A stretch of DNA of 64,000 nucleotides, taken from positions 3,482,001 to 3,546,000 of the forward strand of contig NZ_LR134338.1 in the NCBI RefSeq assembly GCF_900637055.1, given 5' to 3'. Positions 25,756 through 34,680 of this stretch are shown here, one piece after another. Source of the stretch: Brevibacillus brevis (lineage in GTDB: Bacteria > Bacillota > Bacilli > Brevibacillales > Brevibacillaceae). The notes below the pieces were generated by a model, which saw nothing but the letters and a program-made list of their open reading frames with translations, made no database searches and was not told the origin of the DNA. The position numbers were made by a program, and so were the translations under genes. Position 1 is the stretch's first letter, and every line of letters begins with the position of its first letter.

Positions 25756-25866
25756 TAGTTTTTAAAAAAATAGTGAAAGATTATTTTTTTCATAGATTTA
25801 CCAACCAAAATCCGATAGAATTTTAGCTAGATATGCAGATTTTAGTAGATTGGTGGAGACGATGAC

Positions 25867-26775
25867 ATGAAAAAGACTTCGAGGCTACTCACCTTCCTCG
25901 CCCTCTTCACTCTGCTGCCTACTGCTGCCCATGCTTCCTCATCGGCATATGTGGTATCAGCAGGTGATACGTTGAGCAAGATCGCACGCGAGCATCAGGT
26001 AACAGTGGATCAAATCATTCAATGGAACGAATTGAATGATGACAGATTGTCGATTGGACAGACTTTGTCTATTCATGGGGCAAACACTTCTGACTCTGTT
26101 GCGCCTGACATTCCTTCCGATGTAGCTGTCGATCAGAATGATAACGCTACCACTGAGCCTAAAGAACTAACGGCTGGAGAAAAAGCCCGCGTCTCTGGCG
26201 ACGTGCTGAATGTGCGTAAAAAACCATCGACTGACGCAAAAGTTTTAGGCAAGCTAAGATTCGGTTCCATTGTAGAAGTCGTAGAAACGGGTAGTGAATG
26301 GACGAAAATCGAATTCGAAGATCGTGAAGCATACGTTGCTACAGAGTTCCTAAGTCCAAATCTCACTTCTACCGTTTCGCTGCCTGCCGAAGTAAATGCA
26401 GAAGATCTGGGTCGAATGAAGGACATTTTTGAGCCATTGCTCAATACACCATACGTCTTAGGCGGAACTACTCCGAATGGCTTTGATTGTAGTGGCTTTA
26501 CTTCATACGTTTTTGAACAGCTTGGGGTTACACTTCCACGCACTTCTGAAGATCAATTCCGTGGCGGTCAAGAAGTATCACTGGATCAAGCACAGCCTGG
26601 TGACCTCTTGTTCTACGATTCGCTTGGAAAAGGACGCGTGTCCCACGTAGCGATCTATTTGGGTAATGGAACGATCGTGCATGCGAATGGCGAAGATGTT
26701 CGCTATGGCAAAGTCGAGTACATGCACAAACTCTACCCGTTTTACGGCGTGAAGCGTTACGCTAATTTCCAGTAA
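25867..26775 (+). CDS. LysM-SH3-NlpC/P60 cell wall endopeptidase
   Basis: A 302-aa secreted hydrolase. Domains in order: signal peptide (KKTSRLLTFLALFTLLPTAAHA), LysM repeat (YVVSAGDTLSKIAREHQV ... LSIGQTLSI), bacterial SH3 (VLNVRKKPSTDAKVLGKL), and NlpC/P60 with catalytic Cys in GFDCSGFTSYVF, His in VSHVAIYLGNG and His in IVHANG. It should cleave D-Glu-diaminopimelate type bonds while bound to peptidoglycan. GGTGGAG precedes the ATG. Unlike the protein at 20813-21718, its catalytic domain is complete. Confidence 0.92.
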   Translation: MKKTSRLLTFLALFTLLPTAAHASSSAYVVSAGDTLSKIAREHQVTVDQIIQWNELNDDRLSIGQTLSIHGANTSDSVAPDIPSDVAVDQNDNATTEPKELTAGEKARVSGDVLNVRKKPSTDAKVLGKLRFGSIVEVVETGSEWTKIEFEDREAYVATEFLSPNLTSTVSLPAEVNAEDLGRMKDIFEPLLNTPYVLGGTTPNGFDCSGFTSYVFEQLGVTLPRTSEDQFRGGQEVSLDQAQPGDLLFYDSLGKGRVSHVAIYLGNGTIVHANGEDVRYGKVEYMHKLYPFYGVKRYANFQ

Positions 26776-26795
26776 GCTTTCCTACACAGAAAAGC

Positions 26796-26844
26796 AAACA
26801 AACAGCCCTATCTGCTTTTTGCAGCAGTTCGAGGGCTGTTTGTC
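26796..26844. terminator. Bidirectional terminator
   Basis: CAAACAGCCCT and AGGGCTGTTTG form an 11-bp stem between two converging genes. Confidence 0.75.
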
Positions 26845-26854
26845 GTTCCTTCAC

Positions 26855-27094
26855 TTAGTGCATTTCGGTATTATGGGCCTGATTTTGTTGTTGTTGCCCT
26901 CCGATTTCGATTTTGCCCAATGCTTGCTTCATTTTGTCGAGCTGAAGCTGATAATCACGAACGACAACGGTAAGAACACTGACAGACTCCTTGAAATCTG
27001 GCTCGCTGCTTACTCTGTCGATGGCTCTATGTAAATGCAGCATCTTGTTCTCCGTTTCCCGTAATAGGTCGAGTAACTGCAATCCGTTTACCAC
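26855..27094 (-). CDS. Hypothetical protein, 79 aa, GTG start
   Basis: GAGGTG lies five bases before the GTG. The protein is predicted to be almost entirely helical, with heptad-like spacing (LLDLLRETENKMLHLHRAID, VVVRDYQLQLDKMKQALGKI) and a Gln/Asn-rich tail. A small coiled-coil protein is likely. No family recognised. Confidence 0.65.
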   Translation of the reverse strand: MVNGLQLLDLLRETENKMLHLHRAIDRVSSEPDFKESVSVLTVVVRDYQLQLDKMKQALGKIEIGGQQQQNQAHNTEMH

Positions 27095-27175
27095 GTAATC
27101 ACCTCATCTGTTTTTTCTTACTTTCTCCTTCCCCTCTGTTCCCTATGCGCACAAAAACGCTTTGCATCATGAATA

Positions 27176-27208
27176 AAAAACGTCCGCTAATGACATAGCG
27201 GACGTTCT
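27176..27208 (-). terminator. Terminator after pepF
   Basis: On the minus strand, AACGTCCGCTA and TAGCGGACGTT form a perfect stem, with TTTTTT after it. Confidence 0.9.
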
Positions 27209-27214
27209 TCCTAT

Positions 27215-29002
27215 TTAGTTCAGGCGAGCAGACGCGAGCTCAACGAATTTGTCGATATCTTTTGCAACCAACGAGAGTGAATTCCGCCAGAAATCGACTG
27301 AGCGTACATCAACATCCATGATGGCTGCTACATCTGCAACGCTCATTTTGCCCGTTACAGATAAGAGCTTGTCGTACTGGTCAACAAAAGCTTCCCCGCG
27401 CTTAAGATACTCTGCGTACAAGCCTTTCGCGAACAGAAGTCCAAAAGCATACGGGAAGTTGTAGAAATTGTAATCCGCGCTATAATAGTGCGGTTTGCAT
27501 ACCCACATGTAAGGGTGTAGAGCTGCCGGATCCAAACCATCTCCGTAAGCATCCTTTTGTGCTTGCAGCATCAGTTCATTCAGAGTGGAAACAGACAAGG
27601 CACCTTCTGTTCTGCGCTCAAATACAGCAGTCTCGAACAAGTAACGGCTATAAATATCGACGATCACCTGACTTGCTCCGCTGATATCATTTTCCAAAAT
27701 CGCAAATGCCTCCTCGGAGGTCGCTTGTTCAAGTGCTGCATTGGCAATGATGGTTTCGCACAAAATGGATGCGGTTTCGGCGATTGGCATCGGGTATTCG
27801 CTGTTCAAGAATGCTTCGTCTACGAGACATTCTCCGTGATAGCCATGTCCCAATTCATGTGCCATTGTACTTACATCGCTGTAGCTGCCTGTGTAATTGG
27901 ACATAATTCTGCTCTCCCCTACGATATGCAGGTTGTAGCAGAATGCCCCTCCTCGTTTGCCTTCGCGAATCTCAGCATCAATCCACTGATTATCATAAGC
28001 TCGTGCTGCATAGTTGGCGAGCTTTTCGCTAAAGCTACCAAAGTGCTTCACGATGAAGTCGCGGGATTCCTCATAAGAGAACCGCATGTCTGCCTCGCCT
28101 ACTGGCGCAAACAAATCATAAAACGGCAACTGAGCGCTCTCATGGCCGAGGAGCTTCGCCTTTGTACGGAAGTATTTATGGAAGGATGGCAAGCTCTCAC
28201 GCATTGCCTGAAGCATTGCTTCGAGCGTCTCGCGGTCCATGCGGGAGTCTTGCAACGTCTTATCAAGCGGCGATTCATAGCCTCTGAGCTTCGCTACGGT
28301 AATAACCTCGCCCTTAATTCCATTCAAGCTGGCAGCAGCAGCTTCCACGATTTTTTTGTAAGCGGCAAGCTCCGCCTCGTAGGCCGTTTTGCGAAGCTGC
28401 GGATCTTTTTCGTTCGCCATGTTCCGCACCACTGGCAATGGAAGCTGTTTATGCTCCCCATCGACTGTAATGTCTACAAGCAACGTCGAAGTCAGCATTT
28501 CATGGAGCTTTGTCCATGCATTTGACCCTGTATTTTTCATTTTTGCCAGGATGATTTCTTCTTTTTCGCTCAGCATGTATTTGCTCTTGTCTGACATTTC
28601 TGTCAACATAAAGCGATGTGTTTCTAACAGCTCCGATTGGCTAATCAATTCGTCCAGGTTGTTCAACGTTCCTAGCCACTTTTGGAATTGCACGCCTGGT
28701 TCAACCAATTCAACAGCCTGATTCTGTACTTTTTCAATCGCGAGCAGTGCTGTTTCATTCTTGGCATCGACGCTGGCAGTCAGCTCTCCGTAGGCATACA
28801 AGCGGAATTGCGTTTGCAGGACAGAAGTCATCATCGTGATGTATGTCTCCATCTTCGCTACTGCATCTTCTGAAGATTGCAAGTTTTGCGCTGCCCAGCT
28901 TTTGATCTCTTCTGTTTCACGAACTAACTTCTCCCAATCTTGTTTCCATTCTGGTGCATCAAACGAGGAATACAAGACGTCCAATTTCCAGCGCATATTC
29001 AT
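27215..29002 (-). CDS. pepF: Oligoendopeptidase F (M3 family)
   Basis: A 595-aa zinc peptidase. The HExxH motif is MAHELGHGYHGE, and the third zinc ligand Glu lies in PIAETASILCE. The N-terminal helical part is typical of M3B enzymes. It hydrolyses oligopeptides of about 7-17 residues in the cytosol. The ATG at 29002 is chosen with AAGGAGG upstream. It follows the M20 gene by about 100 bases but has its own promoter, so it may be transcribed both alone and by read-through from the ECF operon. Confidence 0.92.
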   Translation of the reverse strand: MNMRWKLDVLYSSFDAPEWKQDWEKLVRETEEIKSWAAQNLQSSEDAVAKMETYITMMTSVLQTQFRLYAYGELTASVDAKNETALLAIEKVQNQAVELVEPGVQFQKWLGTLNNLDELISQSELLETHRFMLTEMSDKSKYMLSEKEEIILAKMKNTGSNAWTKLHEMLTSTLLVDITVDGEHKQLPLPVVRNMANEKDPQLRKTAYEAELAAYKKIVEAAAASLNGIKGEVITVAKLRGYESPLDKTLQDSRMDRETLEAMLQAMRESLPSFHKYFRTKAKLLGHESAQLPFYDLFAPVGEADMRFSYEESRDFIVKHFGSFSEKLANYAARAYDNQWIDAEIREGKRGGAFCYNLHIVGESRIMSNYTGSYSDVSTMAHELGHGYHGECLVDEAFLNSEYPMPIAETASILCETIIANAALEQATSEEAFAILENDISGASQVIVDIYSRYLFETAVFERRTEGALSVSTLNELMLQAQKDAYGDGLDPAALHPYMWVCKPHYYSADYNFYNFPYAFGLLFAKGLYAEYLKRGEAFVDQYDKLLSVTGKMSVADVAAIMDVDVRSVDFWRNSLSLVAKDIDKFVELASARLN

Positions 29003-29038
29003 GGGCACGCGCCTCCTTTTCGCTTATGTAACAAGCCT

Positions 29039-29068
29039 ATTGTAAAAAAATTTAGATGGATTCTGCAA
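29039..29068 (-). promoter_or_regulatory. Sigma-A promoter of pepF
   Basis: Minus strand: -35 TTGCAG (29063-29068), 18-base spacer, -10 TACAAT (29039-29044), about 35 bases before the ATG. Confidence 0.55.
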
Positions 29069-29100
29069 GTTTTTACTAAGAAAACTTCTTTTGCAGGCGA

Positions 29101-30318
29101 TCAAGCTCGTACTGGCTGCGTCAAAAACGTTAATGCAGACAAGGCAAAAAGCTGGGTGGATTCCACCAATTGGTCAATAGCTACGTACTCATCTGCATGG
29201 TGAGGGATGTGGCGATCACCTGCGCCTGTCGTCAAAATCGGAATGCCGGCCTTGTGCAGGAAGGTTCCATCTGTCGCACCTGGGACGCCATTATATACGG
29301 GTTCTTTTTTCGTGATTTCCCGATAGGCGCTCGCAACGGCAGTCACGACTTCTTCCTTCATGCCAGTCAACGTCCAAGGACGCTCTTCGATTACTTCCAA
29401 GGTGGCTTTGAAATTGTCATCTTCTTTGCTTAATCCTTCTAATATGGCACTGATTTCTTTGTACAGCTCTTGGTGGTCCTGCCCCGGTACCGTGCGAATA
29501 TCAAGAGTCGTCATGCATTGATCAGGAACGACATTGATTTGGGCGTCTCCTTTGACAGGGGCCTGCAAAATCGTCGGAGTGATACTCGGCCACCCCAACA
29601 TCGGGTGCTCTCCCAGACGAGCCATTTCCTTGCGCTCCAGCTCCTCTAACGCCACTATGGCGCGTGCCATCCTTGTGTTCGGATTGATTCCCGTCAGTGG
29701 CATGGCACCATGCGCCATCTTGCCAAACGTACGAAGAATGGCTCGCATGGCTCCTTTTTGCGTAATGCAGAGCTGATTTTCTTCCGGTTCGCAGATAATC
29801 GCCGCATCGACGTTGTTAGCCCAACCGCGACGGATGAAATCTTTGATCCCGATCATCATGCTCTCCTCATCGCAAGGGATGCACAGGAGGATTTTGCCTG
29901 TAAAAGACTGTTTGGATCGTTGGATAGCTTTGACGGCACATATCGCGGCAGCCAGATTTCCTTTTGTGTCACAGGAGCCACGCCCGTAGATACGCCCACC
30001 AGATATTGTCCCGCCAAAAGGGTCGTAGCTCCAAGCATCCCGATCCCCTTCTGTTACGACATCTGTATGGGCTTCGAACAAAAGCGTTTTGCCAGGCCTG
30101 CCCGAATCGTAAAAAGCGATGACATTCGGTCTGCCTGGAACAACCTCCTCATAGAAGACCTGCAAACCCATATTGCGAAGATAATCGGCGACAAATAGCG
30201 CGACCCGCTCTTCATTCGCTCCTGCCTGATCGGGACGAAACACACTCGGAATTCTAACTAGCTCCTGCGTAAGGCGCACAACTTCCTGCTCGTCAACAAA
30301 GGATATCACCTGATTCAT
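29101..30318 (-). CDS. M20-family metallopeptidase (ArgE/DapE/CPG2 type)
   Basis: A 405-aa two-zinc hydrolase. The metal ligands are visible: His-Asp in EAHTDVV, Asp in GRGSCDTKG, Glu-Glu in PCDEESM, Glu in CEPEENQ and His in HIPHHADEY. The family removes acyl or aminoacyl groups from amino acids and dipeptides. The ATG at 30318 after GAGGAGAGG is preferred; the open frame upstream lacks a ribosome site. It lies 37 bases after the P1 peptidase and so probably belongs to the same ECF operon. The natural substrate is unknown. Confidence 0.87.
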   Translation of the reverse strand: MNQVISFVDEQEVVRLTQELVRIPSVFRPDQAGANEERVALFVADYLRNMGLQVFYEEVVPGRPNVIAFYDSGRPGKTLLFEAHTDVVTEGDRDAWSYDPFGGTISGGRIYGRGSCDTKGNLAAAICAVKAIQRSKQSFTGKILLCIPCDEESMMIGIKDFIRRGWANNVDAAIICEPEENQLCITQKGAMRAILRTFGKMAHGAMPLTGINPNTRMARAIVALEELERKEMARLGEHPMLGWPSITPTILQAPVKGDAQINVVPDQCMTTLDIRTVPGQDHQELYKEISAILEGLSKEDDNFKATLEVIEERPWTLTGMKEEVVTAVASAYREITKKEPVYNGVPGATDGTFLHKAGIPILTTGAGDRHIPHHADEYVAIDQLVESTQLFALSALTFLTQPVRA

Positions 30319-30355
30319 CCGACAATCCTCTCCTCTGCATCCAATTATGTTACAC

Positions 30356-31318
30356 CTATTCCTGGAAGTAACTGCGATAAGATGGCAGTCCCCCTGCTTC
30401 CTCTGCGTGCTTAACTGCTTGTATGACGGCTTCTGCCAGCACATCTGCGGACAACGCGCCCACCAAGTCTACACTCGCCTCTACTTCGCCTGTTGCTACA
30501 GCAAAAATCGTATCGCCATCGTACATGGTGTGAATGGGACGGATCGTACGGGCAAGCCCGTCGTGGGCCATTTGCGCTACTTTGTTTGCTTCTGCTTTGG
30601 ACAAGCGGGCATTGCTCGCGACTACGGCAATCGTCGTGTTCGTGCCTGGAGGAATCGGGGCAAAAGCTTGCTGGCGCATCATCTCCACGCTATCCCGAAT
30701 GGCTCCCTGCTCATCTCTCGGCCCGGCGAGGATCGTCCCTGACTGTGGATCTACGACATGACCGACCGCATTTACAGCGACGAGGGCGCCTACGACGAGT
30801 CCATTAGGCAAAGTCATGGAAGCTGTGCCCAACCCGCTCTTCATCGCGTTCCCAAATCCATTCAGCTTGCCTACTGACGCACCTGTACCAGCACCGGCAT
30901 TTCCTTGCGCCATTGTCTCACGGCTTGCTGCCTGTGCTGCCTCATAGCCCATTTGACGATCCGGGCGAACCCGATAGTCGCCTACAGCCAGGTCGAACAA
31001 AACTGCTGCAGGAACGATAGGAACGACGCCATAGCCAACATCCAGTCCGATGCCTCTTTCCTCCAAATACTGCATGACACCTGTAGCAGCATCCAAACCG
31101 TATGCACTGCCACCCGAAAGGCAAATCGCATGGACGACACTCACCAGATTGACAGGGTCCAAGAGATCTGTCTCGCGGGTGCCCGGGGCAGAACCCCGGA
31201 CATCTACGCCGCAGACAGACGGCTTTTCCAGCACAATCACACTGCATCCCGTTAATGTTTCTTCGTTTTGTGCATGCCCGACAAGTACGCCGGGTACGTC
31301 AACAATCGTTCCGGTCAT
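30356..31318 (-). CDS. P1-family (DmpA/BapA-like) Ntn aminopeptidase
   Basis: A 320-aa self-processing hydrolase. The likely cleavage point is GTN-TTIAVVASNARL, where the Thr after Asn becomes the N-terminal nucleophile. The N-terminal part (VPGVLVGHAQNEETLTGCSV, ICLSGGSAYGLDAATGV) is typical of the family. DmpA and BapA release N-terminal D-Ala or beta-Ala from amides and short peptides. The ATG at 31318 shares one base with the stop of the S-component gene (TAATG), so translation is coupled to the transporter. Confidence 0.87.
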   Translation of the reverse strand: MTGTIVDVPGVLVGHAQNEETLTGCSVIVLEKPSVCGVDVRGSAPGTRETDLLDPVNLVSVVHAICLSGGSAYGLDAATGVMQYLEERGIGLDVGYGVVPIVPAAVLFDLAVGDYRVRPDRQMGYEAAQAASRETMAQGNAGAGTGASVGKLNGFGNAMKSGLGTASMTLPNGLVVGALVAVNAVGHVVDPQSGTILAGPRDEQGAIRDSVEMMRQQAFAPIPPGTNTTIAVVASNARLSKAEANKVAQMAHDGLARTIRPIHTMYDGDTIFAVATGEVEASVDLVGALSADVLAEAVIQAVKHAEEAGGLPSYRSYFQE

Positions 31319-31875
31319 TATAAGTCTCCTGAAATTTTTGATTTTTGCCTGCCTGCTGAGCCCAATTTCTTCCAAGCTGCAACGACAGCCAATGTAACAA
31401 TGACAGAAACAATTGCTTCTGGCAAGCCGCTCGTGATTGCGACTGTGGTCGCCACACCGAGCGTCATGTATCCTCGAATAACAGCCATGCCCAGTACCAG
31501 AATCGTGTTTGTCATCGCCCCAATAAAGCCAGCGGCACCAATCGCCAAGTACTGATTGACGTTTTTCAAACCGACATAGGTCAAGTAAGCAGTCACACCG
31601 ATGAACAAACGTGGCAGGATGGCTACAAGAGGGTCTTTAAAAAGCGGAACGGTGGCATTTAAGAAAGAAGAGACTCCAAATATAAGGCCAATGATCATAC
31701 CAACGCCCCAGCCCTCCATTATGCCCCCGATGACAGCCGGGATGTGCATAATAGTGGCATTGCCCGCTGCTGTCGGAACCGGAATGTAGCCAAGACGTGT
31801 CACCCCGAGCAAAATCGCTATCGCGCCAAGAACGCCTGCAATGACAATCTTGCGAACGGTCAAGCCTTTTTCCAT
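31318..31875 (-). CDS. ECF transporter S component, substrate unknown
   Basis: A 185-aa membrane protein with about six hydrophobic segments (KIVIAGVLGAIAILLGV, PAVIGGIMEGWGVGMIIGLI, LVAILPRLFIGVTAYLTY, and others). It resembles the substrate-binding S components of energy-coupling factor importers. AGGAGG lies seven bases before the ATG. It is encoded between EcfT and a P1 peptidase, which marks it as a dedicated, group I style S component. None of the vitamin-specific motifs I know (BioY, RibU, ThiT, FolT) is evident. Confidence 0.8.
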   Translation of the reverse strand: MEKGLTVRKIVIAGVLGAIAILLGVTRLGYIPVPTAAGNATIMHIPAVIGGIMEGWGVGMIIGLIFGVSSFLNATVPLFKDPLVAILPRLFIGVTAYLTYVGLKNVNQYLAIGAAGFIGAMTNTILVLGMAVIRGYMTLGVATTVAITSGLPEAIVSVIVTLAVVAAWKKLGSAGRQKSKISGDL

Positions 31876-31941
31876 GCATACTCCTCCTTTTACGAGTTTT
31901 ATGTGGAATGCCCTACTCAGGCGAGTTCCCGCTAGTCTCCC

Positions 31942-32778
31942 TTACCAAGGTATGGCGAGCATGACGGCAGAAATGACAATGCTTGCGATCAGCGCGACAT
32001 AATCTTTGCCTACTGCCTTGTATTGGGTGTATCTGGTCCGTGCAGCACCTGGTGTGTAGCATCTGGCTTCCATTGCCAAAATCAAATCTTCTGCTCTGGA
32101 GAGCGCCACATTAAACAGCGGGATGATGATGGGAAACATGTCTTTTGTTCGCTGGATGATCCGCCACCATTCTCCTGTACCGAAATCTGCACCACGGGAT
32201 GCTTGAGCTTTCATCATTTTCTCCATTTCCATCGCGAAAGTAGGTACAAAGCGCACGGCTATCGTGATGATCAACGCAAAGGCATGAACCGGAAACTTTA
32301 CTTTTTCCAACGGCCCCAGCAGTCGCTCCATTCCGTGCGTGAGTTCCGTAGTAGAAGTGCTGAGCGTGAGGACACTCGATAAGAAGATCACTTCTACAAA
32401 GCGCATGGCAGACACGATGACGAGACGTACGCTCTCACTCGTGATCGTGATGAAGCCGTATTTCAAATAAACGGTACCGCCATTGACAACTTCGCCGTAA
32501 AAAAGCAACTGCATGATCGCCAATATAATGATAAAGGGGATAGCGGGCTTAATCCCGGATATGCCGTAATGCAGGGGGATTTTCGAGATTTGAAACATCC
32601 AGATACAAATGGCTAAAGCAAACAGGTTGCCCACGTATGTATCGCAGATGGCGATGGCTAAGATGAGGATGACGAAAGCACCAAGCTTGAAACGAGGATC
32701 GAGACGATGAACGACCGAAGCAGTGGGTAAATATTGACCGATGGTAATATTGCGCGTCAATTCAAATTCTGCTGACAT
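31942..32778 (-). CDS. ecfT: ECF transporter membrane coupling subunit EcfT
   Basis: A 278-aa membrane protein with several transmembrane segments in its N-terminal part (FKLGAFVILILAIAI, ALAICIWMFQIS). A cytoplasmic C-terminal coupling domain holds two short Arg motifs, ASRGA and MEARCY, which contact the ATPases. AGGAGGGGG precedes the ATG. It links EcfA1/EcfA2 to the S component and lies 13 bases after ecfA2. Confidence 0.88.
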   Translation of the reverse strand: MSAEFELTRNITIGQYLPTASVVHRLDPRFKLGAFVILILAIAICDTYVGNLFALAICIWMFQISKIPLHYGISGIKPAIPFIIILAIMQLLFYGEVVNGGTVYLKYGFITITSESVRLVIVSAMRFVEVIFLSSVLTLSTSTTELTHGMERLLGPLEKVKFPVHAFALIITIAVRFVPTFAMEMEKMMKAQASRGADFGTGEWWRIIQRTKDMFPIIIPLFNVALSRAEDLILAMEARCYTPGAARTRYTQYKAVGKDYVALIASIVISAVMLAIPW

Positions 32779-32791
32779 GTGGACCCCCTCC

Positions 32792-33652
32792 TTAGCGGTT
32801 CATCAGTTTCAAAATTTCCATCGCTGTCTCTTCGGGTAAAAAAGCGCTAGGATCGATGCTGTAGCCCTGCTCACGGAGTCTGTATAAAATATCAACCGAT
32901 TCGGGTGTGCCGATGTGATGCTGCCGCAGCAATTCCTGATTGCCAAAAATTTGTCGTGGCGTCCCTTCGCAGACTGATTTGCCGTTTGCCATGACGTAGA
33001 CACGATCAGCAAGCCTGGCGACCTCTTCCATATTGTGTGAGACGAAAATAACCGTTAGCTTTTCTTCACGATTGAGACGGCGTATGCGATCCAATAGCTC
33101 AAGACGAGAGCGCGGGTCCAGCCCAGCTGTCGGCTCGTCAAGCACGAGAACCTTGGGTTGCAAGGAAAGGACACCCGCCAATGCCACCTTGCGCTTCTGT
33201 CCGCCACTTAAGGCAAAAGTCGGACGGTCTTTCATCTCCTGAAACGAGAGGCCGACCAAGTCCATCGCCCACTGAACGCGTCGCCTTACTTCCTCTAAAG
33301 GCAGCCCCATCCGAAAAGGGCCGTAGGCTACATCATCACCGACCAGTTTTTCGAACAGTTGATCCTCCGGGTTTTGAAAAACCAGCCCTACTTGTCTGCG
33401 CAACGTACGAATATCGATCTTGGGTGAAGATACATCCATTCCATTAATGATGACCGTACCGGACTGCGGGCGAATCAGGCCGTTAAAATGCTGGATTAAC
33501 GTCGATTTTCCCGATCCGGTATGACCGATAATCGCCAAGCATTCTCCTTCTGCCACCTGGATGCTTACCTGGTCGAGAGCCCGATGTTCGAGGGGTGTTC
33601 CCTGCATGTAGACATGAGAAAGATTTTGTACGTTTACGATCGGTTGCGTCAT
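32792..33652 (-). CDS. ecfA2: ECF transporter ATPase EcfA2
   Basis: A 286-aa ABC ATPase: Walker A GHTGSGKST, Q-loop region VGLVFQNPEDQLFE, signature LSGGQKRKVALAG, Walker B VLVLDEPTAGLDP. The C-terminal extension after the switch His (VSHNMEEVARLADRV) is typical of EcfA proteins. Its ATG overlaps the ecfA1 stop by four bases. It is the heterodimer partner of EcfA1. Confidence 0.9.
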   Translation of the reverse strand: MTQPIVNVQNLSHVYMQGTPLEHRALDQVSIQVAEGECLAIIGHTGSGKSTLIQHFNGLIRPQSGTVIINGMDVSSPKIDIRTLRRQVGLVFQNPEDQLFEKLVGDDVAYGPFRMGLPLEEVRRRVQWAMDLVGLSFQEMKDRPTFALSGGQKRKVALAGVLSLQPKVLVLDEPTAGLDPRSRLELLDRIRRLNREEKLTVIFVSHNMEEVARLADRVYVMANGKSVCEGTPRQIFGNQELLRQHHIGTPESVDILYRLREQGYSIDPSAFLPEETAMEILKLMNR

Positions 33653-34518
33653 GAACCACTCGCCTCCGCTTGTCTGACGTGTAGACGATTAACCTCCGCG
33701 ACAACTTCCTCATTGTGGATGAGATCAGGTGTAAACTCGCTATATTCGGAGTGGACGAGATGAGCAATTCGGCTCGCGTCTGGAACATCCAGATGAAGCT
33801 CGCGAAGTCTTTCCTGATGGGAAAATACTTCTCGCGGAGTGCCCTCCAATACGATCTTGCCGCCCTCCATCACGATGACGCGATCTGCTTCTGCTACTTC
33901 TGACATGTGATGGGTCACCGTGACGATCGTCATTCCTTCGCGATGCAGCTTGCGAACGACTGCCAAAATATCCTGTCTGCCATAGCTGTCCAGCATGCTC
34001 GTCGCTTCGTCCATGACAAGGACTTGCGGCTTCATCGCCAATATCCCCGCAATGGCGATCCGCTGCTTTTGTCCACCAGACAAATGATGAGGCGGTCGAT
34101 GGCGAAAGGCACTCATTCCTACTGCCTCTAGGGCAAAGTCCACTCGTATTTTCATCTCTTCTGCAGATGTCCCGATGTTCTCCAATCCGAAAGCCACATC
34201 GTCCTCTACAATCGTGGCGACAATCTGATTGTCCGGATGCTGAAAAACCATCCCGACACGGCTCCTCACTTCATGAATGCGCTGTTTTTCACGCGTGTTG
34301 ATTCCGTTCACGATGACATCGCCTTCCTTTGGAGTCAAAATTCCATTGAGATGCTTGGACAGCGTTGACTTTCCGGACCCATTATGACCAATGATGGCGA
34401 CATACTCTCCAGGAAACACTTCCAGGGAGACATTTTGCAAGACAGGAATTTGTTGCTCTTGGTTAACCTGATAGGCAAACGAGACATTTTCTACACGAAT
34501 AATCGGTTGTGGTGTCAT
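33649..34518 (-). CDS. ecfA1: ECF transporter ATPase EcfA1
   Basis: A 289-aa ABC ATPase: Walker A GHNGSGKSTLSKH, VGMVFQHPDNQIVA, signature LSGGQKQRIAIAG, Walker B VLVMDEATSMLD. GAGGGGAGAGC precedes the ATG at 34518, about 40 bases after the predicted start of the sigma-54 transcript. The frame is open a further 35 codons upstream, but that part would overlap the promoter. First gene of the ECF-peptidase operon. Confidence 0.9.
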   Translation of the reverse strand: MTPQPIIRVENVSFAYQVNQEQQIPVLQNVSLEVFPGEYVAIIGHNGSGKSTLSKHLNGILTPKEGDVIVNGINTREKQRIHEVRSRVGMVFQHPDNQIVATIVEDDVAFGLENIGTSAEEMKIRVDFALEAVGMSAFRHRPPHHLSGGQKQRIAIAGILAMKPQVLVMDEATSMLDSYGRQDILAVVRKLHREGMTIVTVTHHMSEVAEADRVIVMEGGKIVLEGTPREVFSHQERLRELHLDVPDASRIAHLVHSEYSEFTPDLIHNEEVVAEVNRLHVRQAEASGS

Positions 34519-34569
34519 GCTCTCCCCTCGCCTCTTCGTAAAAGTCGGATGTGTTGTGTCCTCCATAAT

Positions 34570-34585
34570 TAAGCAACTACCATGC
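34570..34585 (-). promoter_or_regulatory. Sigma-54 promoter of the ECF-peptidase operon
   Basis: Minus strand TGGCAT-N5-TTGCT, i.e. a -24 GG element and a -12 GC element at the canonical spacing of the consensus TGGCAY-N5-TTGCW. It lies about 50 bases before ecfA1 and directly downstream of a gene for a sigma-54 activator. Confidence 0.75.
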
Positions 34586-34638
34586 CAAATGAATATGTTT
34601 TTAATTTTCTGTAAATTAAACAATTAACGGAGCCACTC

Positions 34639-34675
34639 TGTTGCAAATATGCATCGCTGATGTTGCAATTGCATC
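34639..34675. promoter_or_regulatory. Two putative activator sites for the PAS sigma-54 regulator
   Basis: TGTTGCAAATATGCATC (34639-34655) and TGTTGCAATTGCATC (34661-34675) are near-identical repeats with TGCA..TGCA symmetry. They are 22 bases apart and about 55-105 bases upstream of the sigma-54 promoter. This is the position expected of enhancer sites for an AAA+ activator. Confidence 0.6.
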
Positions 34676-34680
34676 AATTT

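Noticed and set aside
27557-28525. Plus-strand open frame of 322 codons opposite pepF
   Set aside because: Cys-rich and without family features; it is antisense to an intact M3 peptidase with a clear HExxH motif.
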